From NCBI RefSeq assembly GCF_005166025.1, contig NZ_CP028923.1, positions 2,358,001-2,422,000 of the forward strand: DNA of 64,000 nucleotides. The letters are read 5' to 3'. Under the pieces are notes generated by a model. That model had not been told where the DNA came from. It did not search any database and saw only the letters and a program-made list of their open reading frames with translations. A program made the position numbers and the translations under genes. Every line of letters starts with the position of its first letter. Position 1 is the stretch's first letter. This DNA comes from Mangrovivirga cuniculi. Its GTDB lineage: Bacteria > Bacteroidota > Bacteroidia > Cytophagales > Cyclobacteriaceae. Below, one piece after another: positions 17,182 through 25,802 of the stretch.

Positions 17182-18120
17182 ATGGAAATAAATAAAATCC
17201 CTGTTTTGCCCGGTGAAGAGAAGAAGATAGATGTGAATATAGCCAAGCTACCTTCACATTCGCCGATAGATATAACGATAACTACATATCGTTCTACTAA
17301 TCCCGGGCCGGTATTATTATTAACAGGAGGAATGCACGGAGATGAGATTAACGGGGTCGAAATAATCAGGAGAATTATTGAAAGAGGTCTTCATAGGTGC
17401 TCTGCCGGATCGGTAATTTGTATCCCGGTTATAAATATTTATGGATTCATACATTTTTCCAGGTATGTACCAGATGGAAAAGATGTTAACCGTTCCTTTC
17501 CAGGCAATAAAAATGGTTCATTAGCATCAAGGATAGCATATTACCTCATGAAAGATATAGTACCTTTGATTGATTTTGGTATTGATTTTCATACAGGAGG
17601 TGCAGACAGGACAAATTACCCCCAGGTTAGATGTAAGTTAGATGATGAACGCAACAAAACACTGGCTGATGCTTTTTGCGCTCCATTTACTTTAAGTAGT
17701 CCTTACCGGCCAAATTCATTAAGAAGATCTGCAGCTAAGGAGGGAAAGCAAATTATTGTATATGAAGGAGGGGAGTCTTCTCGATTCGATGAATTTGCTA
17801 TAAATGAAGGGATAAATGGTACTGTTCGTCTAATGAATAAAATGGGGATGACTGATAACTATATTGATCCAGTCGATGAAACACATGTAATTAAAAATTC
17901 ATCATGGGTTAGAGCGGGTAACTCGGGAGTATTTTTATCAACCGTTAAATATGGTGAGTTGGTACAAAAAAACCAGGTTGTCGGAAATATCTTTGATCCA
18001 TTTGGGGATTTTGAATTAAAGGTGAAAGCTCCAGCAGCAGGTTATGTTATTGGTCTCAACCATAACCCAATCGTTCACCAGGGCGATGCTTTAATGCATA
18101 TAGGTGTGGTAAAGCGTTGA
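17182..18120 (+). CDS. Succinylglutamate desuccinylase/aspartoacylase family protein
   Basis: Zinc carboxypeptidase-like (M14, AstE/ASPA) protein. Metal ligands His52 and Glu55 in GGMHGDEINGVE and His137 in DFHTGG are visible, together with DVNRSFPG and the YEGGES segment near the catalytic Glu. The C-terminal domain (about 220-310) is a barrel-like beta domain with SGVF and GYVIG. In many Bacteroidota this protein is encoded beside RimK; it is not here, so the amide substrate is unknown. No signal peptide. Confidence 0.82.
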   Translation: MEINKIPVLPGEEKKIDVNIAKLPSHSPIDITITTYRSTNPGPVLLLTGGMHGDEINGVEIIRRIIERGLHRCSAGSVICIPVINIYGFIHFSRYVPDGKDVNRSFPGNKNGSLASRIAYYLMKDIVPLIDFGIDFHTGGADRTNYPQVRCKLDDERNKTLADAFCAPFTLSSPYRPNSLRRSAAKEGKQIIVYEGGESSRFDEFAINEGINGTVRLMNKMGMTDNYIDPVDETHVIKNSSWVRAGNSGVFLSTVKYGELVQKNQVVGNIFDPFGDFELKVKAPAAGYVIGLNHNPIVHQGDALMHIGVVKR

Positions 18121-18202
18121 GTAAATGTGACACTTTTGCAGCAATTTATTCCACATAAATCTGACATTTTAACTTTTTAATACCTTGATTTTAAGCGTTT
18201 TG

Positions 18203-18215
18203 TGTCAAAATGACA
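18203..18215. promoter_or_regulatory. Inverted repeat TGTCA-AAA-TGACA before hsp20
   Basis: A perfect 5-bp inverted repeat with a 3-bp spacer, 58-70 bp before the hsp20 start. TGACATTT also occurs about 50 bp further upstream. The position fits a promoter or operator of a heat-shock gene; the binding factor is unknown. Confidence 0.35.
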
Positions 18216-18272
18216 TTTAAACCAATACTGCTGATAATTGGAATATTTTTTGCCTTTATATAAGTGAAATAG

Positions 18273-18740
18273 ATGTTGAACCAAAACCAGCTAAATATGA
18301 CACTTATTAGATCCAGAAGAGACATGTTTCCAACATTAAATGGTTTGTTTGATGACTTCTTCAACCAGGATGAAAGTTGGGGAACAGGAAACGCTATGGC
18401 AAATCGAACCTCACTTCCTGCAGTGAATGTGAAGGAATCTGAGGACAGCTACAACATAGAGTTAGCTGCACCCGGTATGAAGAAAAAAGATTTTAATATA
18501 GAATTAGAAGATAATGTTCTAACTATATCAGCTGATAAGAAAGAACAGGAAACTGAAGAGGATGAGAATTATACTCGAAGAGAGTTCTTATACACTTCTT
18601 TCTTGAGAAAATTCACACTACCTGAATCAGCAGATGGAGAAAAAATTAAAGCTTCATACACTGATGGAGTTCTTGATATTTTTGTACCTAAAAAGGAAGA
18701 GGCAAAACCAAGACCTCCAAAAAATATTGATGTATCATAG
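18273..18740 (+). CDS. Small heat-shock protein, Hsp20/IbpA family
   Basis: ATP-independent chaperone that holds unfolding proteins. The alpha-crystallin domain spans about residues 45-140: LPAVNVKESEDSYNIELAAPGMKKKDFNIE, the A-x-x-x-G-V-L-type motif seen as ASYTDGVLDI, and a C-terminal PPKNIDVS tail with an IxV-like element. Met9 (at 18297) is the likelier start, since family members begin MTLI-R. It precedes cbpA on the same strand, making a small chaperone cluster. Confidence 0.92.
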   Translation: MLNQNQLNMTLIRSRRDMFPTLNGLFDDFFNQDESWGTGNAMANRTSLPAVNVKESEDSYNIELAAPGMKKKDFNIELEDNVLTISADKKEQETEEDENYTRREFLYTSFLRKFTLPESADGEKIKASYTDGVLDIFVPKKEEAKPRPPKNIDVS

Positions 18741-18747
18741 AATATTT

Positions 18748-18778
18748 GAGCGGGAGGATATTATCCCGCTCTTTTTTT
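18748..18778 (+). terminator. Factor-independent terminator after hsp20
   Basis: Stem GAGCGGGA / TCCCGCTC with loop GGATATTA, then seven T, 8 bp behind the hsp20 stop codon. It separates hsp20 from cbpA. Confidence 0.88.
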
Positions 18779-18861
18779 ATGTGATTTTTCTCACATTAAA
18801 AGACGGGCATTTTGGTCCGTTTTTTTGTTCAAATGATTAACTTTAATATAAACCTTTCAAG

Positions 18862-19812
18862 ATGGATTATAAGGATTATTACGATATTTTGGGAGTAAAT
18901 AAGAAAGCATCTCAGGATGAAATAAAAAAAGCATATAGAAAACTTGCTGTAAAATACCATCCTGATAAAAACCCGGATGATAAAGCTGCTGAAGATAAAT
19001 TTAAAGACATTAGCGAAGCTTATGAGGTTTTGGGTGATCCTGAAAAAAGAAACCAGTATGATAAATTAGGTAAAAACTGGAAACAATATCAAAATGCAGG
19101 ATTTGATCCAAATGCAGCTGGCGGACCATTTGGTGGACGAGGTGGAGGTTTTGAATATCAATTTCAAGGCGATCCATCTGAATTTTTCGGAGGAAGTGGA
19201 TTCTCAGATTTCTTTGAATCGTTCTTCGGTGGTGGCGGCAGACGTTCTTCAGGTAGGAGCAGAGGAGGTTTTGGAGGGTTTGGTGAACAAAATGTTCCTG
19301 GAAGTGATTTAACAGGAGATCTGAATATTTCGCTTCACGAAGCATTTCAGGGTACAGAAAGGATTATTACGGTTGGCTCTGAAAAGATCAAAGTAAAAAT
19401 TAAGCCGGGAGCCTATGAAGGTCTTAAATTAAGAATAAAAGGTAAAGGTCAGCCAGGTCCTACAGGTACAAGAGGAAACTTAATTTTAAATGTTAAAGTC
19501 AGGGAAGACAGCAGATATAATAGAAAAGGTGATGATCTCTATCTCGACCATGATGTAGATATTTTCACAATGATGCTAGGTGGAGGAACAGAAGTAGACA
19601 CTTTATCGGGAAAAGTAAAGATAAAACTTCCGGAAGGAACACAAAACGGTAAAACTTTCCGTCTTAAAGGAAAGGGAATGCCTGTGTATGGTCAGCAAGG
19701 TAATGGTGATCTGTATATTAAAATACAAGCCAAACTACCAGAAAAACTAAATAGTGAACAAAAAGAAATTCTTAAAAACTTTAAAGAAAGTCTTAGAAAA
19801 CAATATGTTTAA
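18862..19812 (+). CDS. cbpA: DnaJ-type co-chaperone of the CbpA class
   Basis: Stimulates DnaK. The J domain occupies residues 1-70 with the HPD motif at 33-35 (KYHPDKN). A G/F-rich region with several GGG runs follows (about 85-150), then the two client-binding beta domains (about 155-310; [52 protein letters not shown]). There are no CxxCxGxG zinc repeats, so it is a class II J protein. The hypothetical gene behind it starts after 20 bp and is likely co-transcribed. Confidence 0.92.
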   Translation: MDYKDYYDILGVNKKASQDEIKKAYRKLAVKYHPDKNPDDKAAEDKFKDISEAYEVLGDPEKRNQYDKLGKNWKQYQNAGFDPNAAGGPFGGRGGGFEYQFQGDPSEFFGGSGFSDFFESFFGGGGRRSSGRSRGGFGGFGEQNVPGSDLTGDLNISLHEAFQGTERIITVGSEKIKVKIKPGAYEGLKLRIKGKGQPGPTGTRGNLILNVKVREDSRYNRKGDDLYLDHDVDIFTMMLGGGTEVDTLSGKVKIKLPEGTQNGKTFRLKGKGMPVYGQQGNGDLYIKIQAKLPEKLNSEQKEILKNFKESLRKQYV

Positions 19813-19832
19813 ACAGCAACCGAATTCTAATT

Positions 19833-20204
19833 ATGATCTATGAAATTATAAATTACGGCACTGTCCGCACTAATCCTACTTTTAGTCGGTTTGAAGAAGC
19901 TTTAAGGGATAAAAATCTGTCTTATAATGCATCTAATATAATTGAGATCACAGGTAAGGATGTCTCAGAGGACATGTCTGAGGCAATAAGTAAAGCAATT
20001 CAAGTCTGTATGAATAGTGGTATTCCTGTTGAGGAACACTTCAGAAAATATTTTATTTCTGACGAAAATAAGCATACACTATCACATGACTGGAAGCTTT
20101 CTAAATTTGCTTATACGCTGGTCTTATTAAATAAAGCTCCCGATCACCCATATGTAAGCCAGTTACAGGCTCAGATGATCAAAGAGTTCGTGGACAGACA
20201 TTAA
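19833..20204 (+). CDS. Hypothetical protein linked to cbpA
   Basis: A 123-residue cytosolic protein I cannot place. The N-terminal part has beta/alpha character (MIYEIINYGTVRTNPTFSRFEEAL), the rest is mainly helical, ending HPYVSQLQAQMIKEFVDRH. Position behind cbpA suggests a chaperone-linked or stress role, similar in place to CbpM of Proteobacteria, but I see no MerR-like sequence that would make it CbpM. It ends 5 bp before the convergent aminotransferase gene. Confidence 0.6.
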   Translation: MIYEIINYGTVRTNPTFSRFEEALRDKNLSYNASNIIEITGKDVSEDMSEAISKAIQVCMNSGIPVEEHFRKYFISDENKHTLSHDWKLSKFAYTLVLLNKAPDHPYVSQLQAQMIKEFVDRH

Positions 20205-20209
20205 TTAAT

Positions 20210-21121
20210 TCATTTAAGATCATCTATTCTTTCTCCTAATGTTGGGATTAATTCATGGATTTTATCAACCAGAAATCCTCGAAGGTTAGTTCCTGTTTTA
20301 TTTTCTATTTTCCTTCCGTCTATCTCCATGACAGGAGTTAACTCGCCCATTGTACCAGTACAAAAAACTTCATCACCATTATAAAATTCATTGATCGATA
20401 AGTTTCTTTCAACAACTTCAAGACCTGAATCCCGCGCTACATCAATAACCAATCCCCGGGTAATCCCTGGTAAGCACGCATCTGCGTAAGGAGTGTAGAT
20501 TTTATTTTTATGCACCATAAATAAATTAGTATCATTTAGTTCTGATACAAAACCATTGGTATCCAGCATTACTCCGGCATCAACTCCAGCGAAATTTGCC
20601 TGGACTTTTGCAAGTATGTTATTTAACAAATTGTTATGATGGATTTTACTATCCAGATGCCTTGGAGAGTTTCTTTGTATAGATGAAGTAATCACTCTTA
20701 TGCCATTTTCATTATCATAAACCAGTGGTTTCCATTCGGCGAGGATAATTAGGTTTGAGCCTTTTGTATTAAGTCGGGGATCCATTCCCGAAGTGATTTT
20801 TTCTCCTCGGGTTAGTGTAAGCCTGACATGGGTTTGATCAGTCATCCCATTTGCTCTCAAGGTTTCAGCTAAGGCCTTTTTTATAAATTGCCTGTCAGGA
20901 ATATCTTCGAATGCCAGCGCTTTTGCTGAATATTCAAGCCTTTCAAGATGTTGATCAAGACAAAAAATATGATCATTATATATACGTAATCCTTCCCAGA
21001 CACCATCTCCTCCTTGTACAATACTGTCAAAAACGGATACTTTGGCCTCATTACGGGGATACAGTTTATTTCCTACCCAAACTTTTATGTCTTTATTTTT
21101 CGGATTAAATTGTTGTAGCAT
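20210..21121 (-). CDS. Class IV PLP aminotransferase (IlvE/Dat-like)
   Basis: Fold type IV aminotransferase. The PLP Lys is Lys159 in HLDSKIHHNN. Other markers: VFDSIVQGGDGVWEGLRIYN near the active site, HLERLEYSAKAL, GVMLDTNGFVSELNDTNLFMV, PGITRGLVIDVA and VFCTGTMGELTPV, which bind the cofactor phosphate. Branched-chain amino acids are the default substrate for this group, but a D-amino-acid or other specificity cannot be ruled out. It follows the sulfotransferase-like gene after 3 bp and is translated in the same unit. Confidence 0.85.
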   Translation of the reverse strand: MLQQFNPKNKDIKVWVGNKLYPRNEAKVSVFDSIVQGGDGVWEGLRIYNDHIFCLDQHLERLEYSAKALAFEDIPDRQFIKKALAETLRANGMTDQTHVRLTLTRGEKITSGMDPRLNTKGSNLIILAEWKPLVYDNENGIRVITSSIQRNSPRHLDSKIHHNNLLNNILAKVQANFAGVDAGVMLDTNGFVSELNDTNLFMVHKNKIYTPYADACLPGITRGLVIDVARDSGLEVVERNLSINEFYNGDEVFCTGTMGELTPVMEIDGRKIENKTGTNLRGFLVDKIHELIPTLGERIDDLK

Positions 21122-21124
21122 GGT

Positions 21125-21838
21125 TTATCTAATAGCGTGTTTTAATAATTTATTATAGTATTTCAATGACTGTTTATAAAGAGAAAGGTACTTTTCAGGC
21201 ACATCTTTTGGTTCTTCAGTCTTTTGTTTTAATCCAGAACTATTATGGACATTTGCGTACCAATATTTTCCCCATATCCCATCTTCCGGCCTTGGGCCGG
21301 GTTCCCAGGAAAGCATTGAACTGTCATACTCAATATTAAGAGCTCCGCAAATTTTCTTCAAAGATGATTCAGGACTCTGAAGAACAATTCCGGAATCAAT
21401 AACCAGCGGATTTTTACCCTTTTTGGTCAGGTGGTTAAAAAGATCAAGAGAGTAACTATATCCTATTTCTTTTTCAGGGATTTGATCGACAACCTTAGAA
21501 AAAGAAGTGATAATATGAGATGGTTCTCGTATTAGAAAGACATTATGCATTTCGTTCATAAAATCCCTGTTAAGTCCTTGAATATGTTTTGCCATATCCT
21601 TTATAAACAATACTGGAGTCTTTTCAGCAATTGAATAGAGATTATTGGTTACTTTTTCAGGGTCATACTCCATAGAATTTAAGATTTCCTCCCTGCCCGG
21701 ATGAACGATATTAGTATTTTTTAAGTAATAACCATAAAAAGGTTCGTCAATAACACTTGTATCAGATCGTTGTGCAAAAGCATACATTAATGCGGTAGAG
21801 ATGTTCCGTGGACCGGAAATCAAATGTATTATACTCAT
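21125..21838 (-). CDS. Sulfotransferase-like protein
   Basis: P-loop protein of the PAPS sulfotransferase type. HLISGPRNISTALMYAFAQR is the 5'-phosphosulfate loop, and VFLIREPSHIITSFSKV corresponds to the 3'-phosphate-binding element. DEPFYGYYL and WGKYWYANVHNSSG are further conserved blocks. The protein is short (237 residues), as in this bacterial subgroup. The acceptor is unknown. The tight link to a class IV aminotransferase suggests a shared substrate, perhaps an amino acid or its 2-oxo or hydroxy acid; this is inference. Confidence 0.75.
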   Translation of the reverse strand: MSIIHLISGPRNISTALMYAFAQRSDTSVIDEPFYGYYLKNTNIVHPGREEILNSMEYDPEKVTNNLYSIAEKTPVLFIKDMAKHIQGLNRDFMNEMHNVFLIREPSHIITSFSKVVDQIPEKEIGYSYSLDLFNHLTKKGKNPLVIDSGIVLQSPESSLKKICGALNIEYDSSMLSWEPGPRPEDGIWGKYWYANVHNSSGLKQKTEEPKDVPEKYLSLYKQSLKYYNKLLKHAIR

Positions 21839-21848
21839 TTACCTTCGG

Positions 21849-22772
21849 TTAAAAAGTTTTTGAAGTCTGAAAGCTTTTAGGTGTATAGCCGGTTTCCTGT
21901 TTAAATGCTTTAATAAAATGAGATAGATTTTCAAATCCACAGGAATAGCAGACAGCAGTAATATTTTGGGATGTATTTTTCAATTCATTTTTAGCGAGTT
22001 TAATTCTCTCTTTGAGAATATAATGAGCCGGGGTTTGACCCATCGATTCTTTAAATTTTTTAAAAAAAGTTGCTCTACTCATGCAGGCTACCTCGGCAAC
22101 TTTGCCAAGATCTATATTATTTCTAAGGTTGGTTTTAATGAACTGGATTGCCGCTGCAAGACTATTATTTCCTGCTAGTTGATTGTAAGAGGATTCAAAG
22201 ACCACCCTTGCCTGGGTTTGCATAAGCCTGACGAGCATTTCTTTTAAGGTCAGGTCGATCATTATATCCTTAATTTTACCCTTTTCACTCTTAGTGATTC
22301 TGACAATTCTATTAATTGCATCAGCAAGATCAAAGTTATTGTTCATATGAAATATTGACGGGTCAATATCCCAATCTCCCCATGAGTCTTCTTTTGGATG
22401 AAGTTCTTTCAGTTTATGGACCGTATCTAAAATTATTTCATCAGATATTGTCAAGGCGATACATTGAGTTGGATTCCCTTTTTCTGCTTCTGGAAAATCA
22501 ATATTCATTAATTCTCCAGGTGGCAATATTACAGATTCTCCCGGCAGGTATTCAAATGATGGTCTATCCGGTAAAGTCATTATCTTTTTTCCTTTGAGCA
22601 TGCTCGTAAATACAAAATGATCAAAGACCAGATTTACATTTTCGACTGTCTGATGGGTTTCAAATAAGTTTAATTCACATGAGTCAAAGGAATAGGAAGT
22701 CCTGTTTTCAACAAGAGTAAGTAAAGACCTTTTTTCATTAAAGGGGAAAGTATCAATGAGATGCTTTTTCAC
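21849..22772 (-). CDS. AraC-family transcriptional regulator
   Basis: N-terminal AraC-type effector-binding region (about 1-190; NLVFDHFVFTSMLKGKK, LPGESVILPPGELMNIDFP), then a C-terminal double HTH (about 205-305; IDLGKVAEVACMSRATFFKKFKESMGQTPAHYIL and ITAVCYSCGFENLSHFIKAFKQETGYTPKSF). AraC regulators of this type are typical neighbours of ALDH-DUF779 pairs. It is divergent from the aldehyde dehydrogenase gene and lies 10 bp before the sulfotransferase gene, so it may control both transcripts. Confidence 0.9.
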   Translation of the reverse strand: MKKHLIDTFPFNEKRSLLTLVENRTSYSFDSCELNLFETHQTVENVNLVFDHFVFTSMLKGKKIMTLPDRPSFEYLPGESVILPPGELMNIDFPEAEKGNPTQCIALTISDEIILDTVHKLKELHPKEDSWGDWDIDPSIFHMNNNFDLADAINRIVRITKSEKGKIKDIMIDLTLKEMLVRLMQTQARVVFESSYNQLAGNNSLAAAIQFIKTNLRNNIDLGKVAEVACMSRATFFKKFKESMGQTPAHYILKERIKLAKNELKNTSQNITAVCYSCGFENLSHFIKAFKQETGYTPKSFQTSKTF

Positions 22773-22877
22773 AGGTTTGAGCTAGTTAGGATTTATTTTA
22801 ATGTAATATTTTTTTTGATTATAATCCACTAAAAAAGTGTTTTTGGTTGGAATAATATTTTGAATTTTCGATCAAAT

Positions 22878-22905
22878 ACAGACTAATAGAATATGTAAAC
22901 AGACT
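22878..22905. promoter_or_regulatory. Direct repeat ACAGACT, 21-bp period, candidate AraC site
   Basis: ACAGACT occurs at 22878 and 22899, two helical turns apart, 66-93 bp before the aldehyde dehydrogenase start. AraC proteins commonly bind direct half-sites with this period, and an AraC gene is divergently encoded next to it. Confidence 0.4.
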
Positions 22906-22970
22906 GTGGGCAAAGTTTAAGTTAAATATTTGGGAGAAATTAGAAATTTAATACTAAAACAACCCCAAAC

Positions 22971-24494
22971 ATGAAAACAGCAACTAAAAAACAAACTACG
23001 GTTGACAGGCCGCAATTCAAACCTCATTATGATCATTTCATTGGAGGTAAATGGGTTGCTCCGTCGAGTGGAGAGTATTTTGATAATATTAGTCCAATTG
23101 ATGGAGAAGCCTTCACCCGTGCAGCGCGAGGTAATAAGGATGATGTAGAAAAAGCTATTGATGCAGCTCATAAGGCTTTTACCACATGGTCTAAAACTCC
23201 TGCTGCAGAAAGAGCTAAAGTACTTCTTGATATTGCAGATGTTATCGAAGAAAACCTGGAGCAACTGGCTCGTGTTGAAACTATTGATAATGGTAAGGCT
23301 TTACGCGAAACTAGAGCAGCTGATCTTCCTTTATGTGTTGACCATTTCAGGTATTTTGCCGGAGCAATTCGTGCAGATGAATCAAGCATTTCCGAACATG
23401 ATCCAAATACAGTTAGTATCAATCTCCAGGAACCATTAGGTGTTGTGGGGCAGATAATTCCCTGGAATTTCCCATTATTGATGGCAACGTGGAAGATTGC
23501 CCCTGCACTAGCCGCCGGATGCTGTACAGTAGTTAAACCTGCGGAGCAGACTCCTACAAGTATAATGATACTTATGGATCTTATTAAAGATATAGTTCCT
23601 GATGGAGTTATAAATATTGTAACAGGCTACGGTCCTGAAGCAGGAAAGCCATTAGCTACTTCATCAAGAATTTCAAAAGTCGCATTTACTGGGGAAACCA
23701 CAACAGGTAGATTGATTATGCAGTATGCTTCTGAAAACCTGATTCCGGTAACTATGGAGCTTGGAGGTAAATCCCCAAATATTTTTATGCCGAGTATAAT
23801 GGAAGCAGATGACGAATATTTTGATAAATGTATTGAAGGTGCAGTAATGTTTGCACTTAACCAGGGTGAAGTTTGTACCTGTCCTTCAAGAATACTGGTT
23901 CACGAATCTATTTATGATGCCTTTATGGAAAGAGTGGTCGATCGAACAAAAGCAATCAAAATGGGACATCCTCTTGCCGAAGATACCATGATGGGCGCCC
24001 AGGCTTCAAATGATCAGTTTGAAAAAATCTTATCCTACTTGGATATAGGTAAACAAGAGGGAGCCGAAGTATTATGTGGAGGAAAAAAAGCAGAATTAGA
24101 TGGTGATCTTGAAAATGGATACTATATCGAACCGACCATATTTAAAGGGCATAATAAAATGCGTGTTTTCCAGGAAGAGATATTTGGCCCTGTAACATGT
24201 GTAACCACCTTTAAAGACATGGAAGAGGCCATTGAGATTGCTAACGACACATTGTATGGTCTCGGAGCAGGATTATGGACAAGAGATGCACACGAGATCT
24301 ACCAGATGCCAAGAGCGATAAAAGCTGGTAGAGTTTGGGTTAATTGCTATCATGCATACCCGGCTCATGCTCCATTTGGTGGATATAAAAAATCAGGTTT
24401 CGGTAGAGAGAACCACAAAATGATGTTAAATCATTATCGAAATACAAAGAACATGCTCATTTCGTATGATAAAAATAAGTTGGGTTTCTTTTAG
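22971..24494 (+). CDS. NAD(P)-dependent aldehyde dehydrogenase
   Basis: Oxidises aldehydes to carboxylic acids. Catalytic Cys302 lies in GEVCTCPSR and the general base Glu263 in [29 protein letters not shown] and FTGETTTGR are the cofactor-binding parts, and EIFGPV and [15 protein letters not shown] the C-terminal signatures. The adjacent second Cys (CTC) and the DUF779 gene behind it place it in the acetaldehyde/chloroacetaldehyde dehydrogenase group (AldB/ExaC-like). Length of 507 residues is normal. Confidence 0.93.
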   Translation: MKTATKKQTTVDRPQFKPHYDHFIGGKWVAPSSGEYFDNISPIDGEAFTRAARGNKDDVEKAIDAAHKAFTTWSKTPAAERAKVLLDIADVIEENLEQLARVETIDNGKALRETRAADLPLCVDHFRYFAGAIRADESSISEHDPNTVSINLQEPLGVVGQIIPWNFPLLMATWKIAPALAAGCCTVVKPAEQTPTSIMILMDLIKDIVPDGVINIVTGYGPEAGKPLATSSRISKVAFTGETTTGRLIMQYASENLIPVTMELGGKSPNIFMPSIMEADDEYFDKCIEGAVMFALNQGEVCTCPSRILVHESIYDAFMERVVDRTKAIKMGHPLAEDTMMGAQASNDQFEKILSYLDIGKQEGAEVLCGGKKAELDGDLENGYYIEPTIFKGHNKMRVFQEEIFGPVTCVTTFKDMEEAIEIANDTLYGLGAGLWTRDAHEIYQMPRAIKAGRVWVNCYHAYPAHAPFGGYKKSGFGRENHKMMLNHYRNTKNMLISYDKNKLGFF

Positions 24495-24516
24495 TAGATT
24501 TTATTGCGTGGTAAGT

Positions 24517-24553
24517 GAAAGAAGGAGAAGGTAAGTTGCCTTCTCTTCTTTTA
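24517..24553 (+). terminator. Hairpin between ALDH and DUF779, possible attenuating terminator
   Basis: Stem GAGAAGG / CCTTCTC with a 7-nt loop, extended by AAGAA / TTCTT after a bulged G, then a T-rich tail. It lies between the stop of the dehydrogenase gene and the DUF779 start, so it could lower DUF779 expression relative to the enzyme. Confidence 0.6.
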
Positions 24554-24569
24554 TTAATTAAATTATACT

Positions 24570-24944
24570 ATGGAGAAGGTAGAAAAGATCAGTCAGACTA
24601 AAGAGGCTTCAGAAGTAATTAAGCAACTTAAAGACCGTTATGGACCTTTAATGTTTCATCAGAGTGGAGGGTGTTGTGATGGATCGTCTCCAATGTGTTT
24701 TGAAGATGGAGATTTTAAAGTAGGTGAAAGCGATGTATTACTAGGAGAGATTGATGACTGTAAATTTTATATGTCTAAAGATCAGTATGAGTATTGGAAA
24801 CATACCCATTTAACGCTTGATGTTACTAAAGGAAGGGGTTCTAGCTTTTCGTTGGAAATACCGCTTGGAATCCGTTTTATAATACGTTCAAGGATGTTTA
24901 CCGAAGAAGAAGTGAACCAGCTCAAAGAAGCCGGTGAACTCTGA
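24570..24944 (+). CDS. DUF779 family protein
   Basis: A 124-residue cytosolic protein with the DUF779 signature: HQSGGCCDGSSPMC, where three Cys and nearby Asp/Gly suggest a metal or redox site, then FYMSKDQYEYWKHTHLTLDVTKGRGSSFSLE. Members almost always accompany aldehyde dehydrogenases like the gene before it. The exact role is unknown; assistance to or maturation of the enzyme is a reasonable inference. Confidence 0.9.
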   Translation: MEKVEKISQTKEASEVIKQLKDRYGPLMFHQSGGCCDGSSPMCFEDGDFKVGESDVLLGEIDDCKFYMSKDQYEYWKHTHLTLDVTKGRGSSFSLEIPLGIRFIIRSRMFTEEEVNQLKEAGEL

Positions 24945-25047
24945 GTAATATTTAAGGCAAGAGAGACGAATAATATTTAATAACAAAGTTCTTTATTTCA
25001 GATAAATATTTGTACATTTGTATCGTAGTAATATTATTAACCTTGAT

Positions 25048-25074
25048 GACCTGTTTTGTTAGTCAGGTTTTTTG
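25048..25074 (+). terminator. Terminator-like hairpin before the cold-shock genes
   Basis: Stem GACCTG / CAGGTT-type pairing (ACCTG / CAGGT) followed by six T. It may end the DUF779 transcript. A TACATTTG box at 25013-25020 resembles a Bacteroidota -7 element, and if it is active the hairpin would sit at the start of the roughly 215-nt leader of the cold-shock genes. No further gene is visible between 24945 and 25242. Confidence 0.45.
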
Positions 25075-25242
25075 TTTATATTTATTCCTACCAAGGCATA
25101 ATTGATTCATAGGATAAGCTCTCTCAATTAATATTGTTTCAAGTATTATTTTCTGAATCCGGAAGCTGGTTTTACCAGGAAATTCCATATGTCAATAATC
25201 CGGAAAAGCCGGGTTGTTTATTTATAATTCAAAGGATAGTTC

Positions 25243-25500
25243 ATGGCAAGATCTCAAAACAGCTTTATTAAAAGGCAAAAAGAGAAAAAGAAGTTACAAA
25301 AGAAAAAAGAAAAAGAAGAGAGGAAGAAGGAACGCCAGGAAAATAACGACAAAGGTGGTGATTTGGAGGATATGTTAGCTTATGTTGACGAAAACGGAAA
25401 TATAACAACAACTCCACCCGAGGAGAGAGAAGAGAAAAAAGAGAAGAAAGAGCAGAGAAGGGATCAATCAAGACCTAATAACAGAAAAGAGAATTACTAA
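25243..25500 (+). CDS. Small Lys/Glu-rich protein linked to cold-shock protein
   Basis: An 85-residue, very highly charged protein. Residues 8-35 are almost only Lys, Arg, Glu and Gln, a single-helix or coiled-coil pattern; LEDMLAYVDENGNITTTPPE is the conserved centre, and the tail is again charged. I know this type from directly upstream of csp genes in Bacteroidota, but not its function; RNA or ribosome binding is a guess from the charge. It is 16 bp before the cold-shock gene. Confidence 0.8.
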   Translation: MARSQNSFIKRQKEKKKLQKKKEKEERKKERQENNDKGGDLEDMLAYVDENGNITTTPPEEREEKKEKKEQRRDQSRPNNRKENY

Positions 25501-25516
25501 TAACAATTAATATATA

Positions 25517-25708
25517 ATGGAAGGTACAGTTAAGTTTTTTAATGAAACCAAAGGTTTCGGTTTCATTAAACCATCAGATTCAAGTGAAGACATTTTCGTA
25601 CACGCATCAGGTTTGATCGATGAGATCAGAGAAGATGATCACGTAGAGTTCGAACTTGAGCAAGGAAGAAAAGGCATGAATGCAGTAAATGTTCGAGTTA
25701 TTGATTAA
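25517..25708 (+). CDS. cspA: Cold-shock domain protein
   Basis: Single-stranded nucleic-acid-binding protein of 63 residues forming one OB-fold. RNP1 is KGFGFI (residues 12-17) and RNP2 DIFVH (25-29). It begins MEGTVKFFNETKGFGF, typical of the family in Bacteroidota. It is probably an RNA chaperone. It is transcribed with the Lys/Glu-rich gene and followed by a terminator. Confidence 0.95.
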   Translation: MEGTVKFFNETKGFGFIKPSDSSEDIFVHASGLIDEIREDDHVEFELEQGRKGMNAVNVRVID

Positions 25709-25743
25709 TAACTCCTCTAGTTTATATATTCAAAGTCATTACA

Positions 25744-25769
25744 AAAGCAGCCTCTGGCTGCTTTTTTTA
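25744..25769 (+). terminator. Factor-independent terminator after the csp gene
   Basis: Stem AAAGCAGCC / GGCTGCTTT with loop TCT, then a T run; 35 bp behind the cold-shock gene. Confidence 0.88.
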
Positions 25770-25802
25770 TTTAATTGCGGATTGATATTTCGCTGCTAAA
25801 TC

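Noticed and set aside
18802-18828. Second terminator before cbpA (ACGG / CCGT with T run)
   Set aside because: The stem is only four base pairs and imperfect, and a strong terminator already lies at 18748-18778.
19833-20204. CbpM modulator of CbpA
   Set aside because: Position fits, but no MerR-like helix pattern of CbpM is visible, so only a hypothetical assignment is justified.
22316-22597. Plus-strand open frame of 93 codons
   Set aside because: Antisense to the AraC gene effector domain and without any supporting motif or signal.
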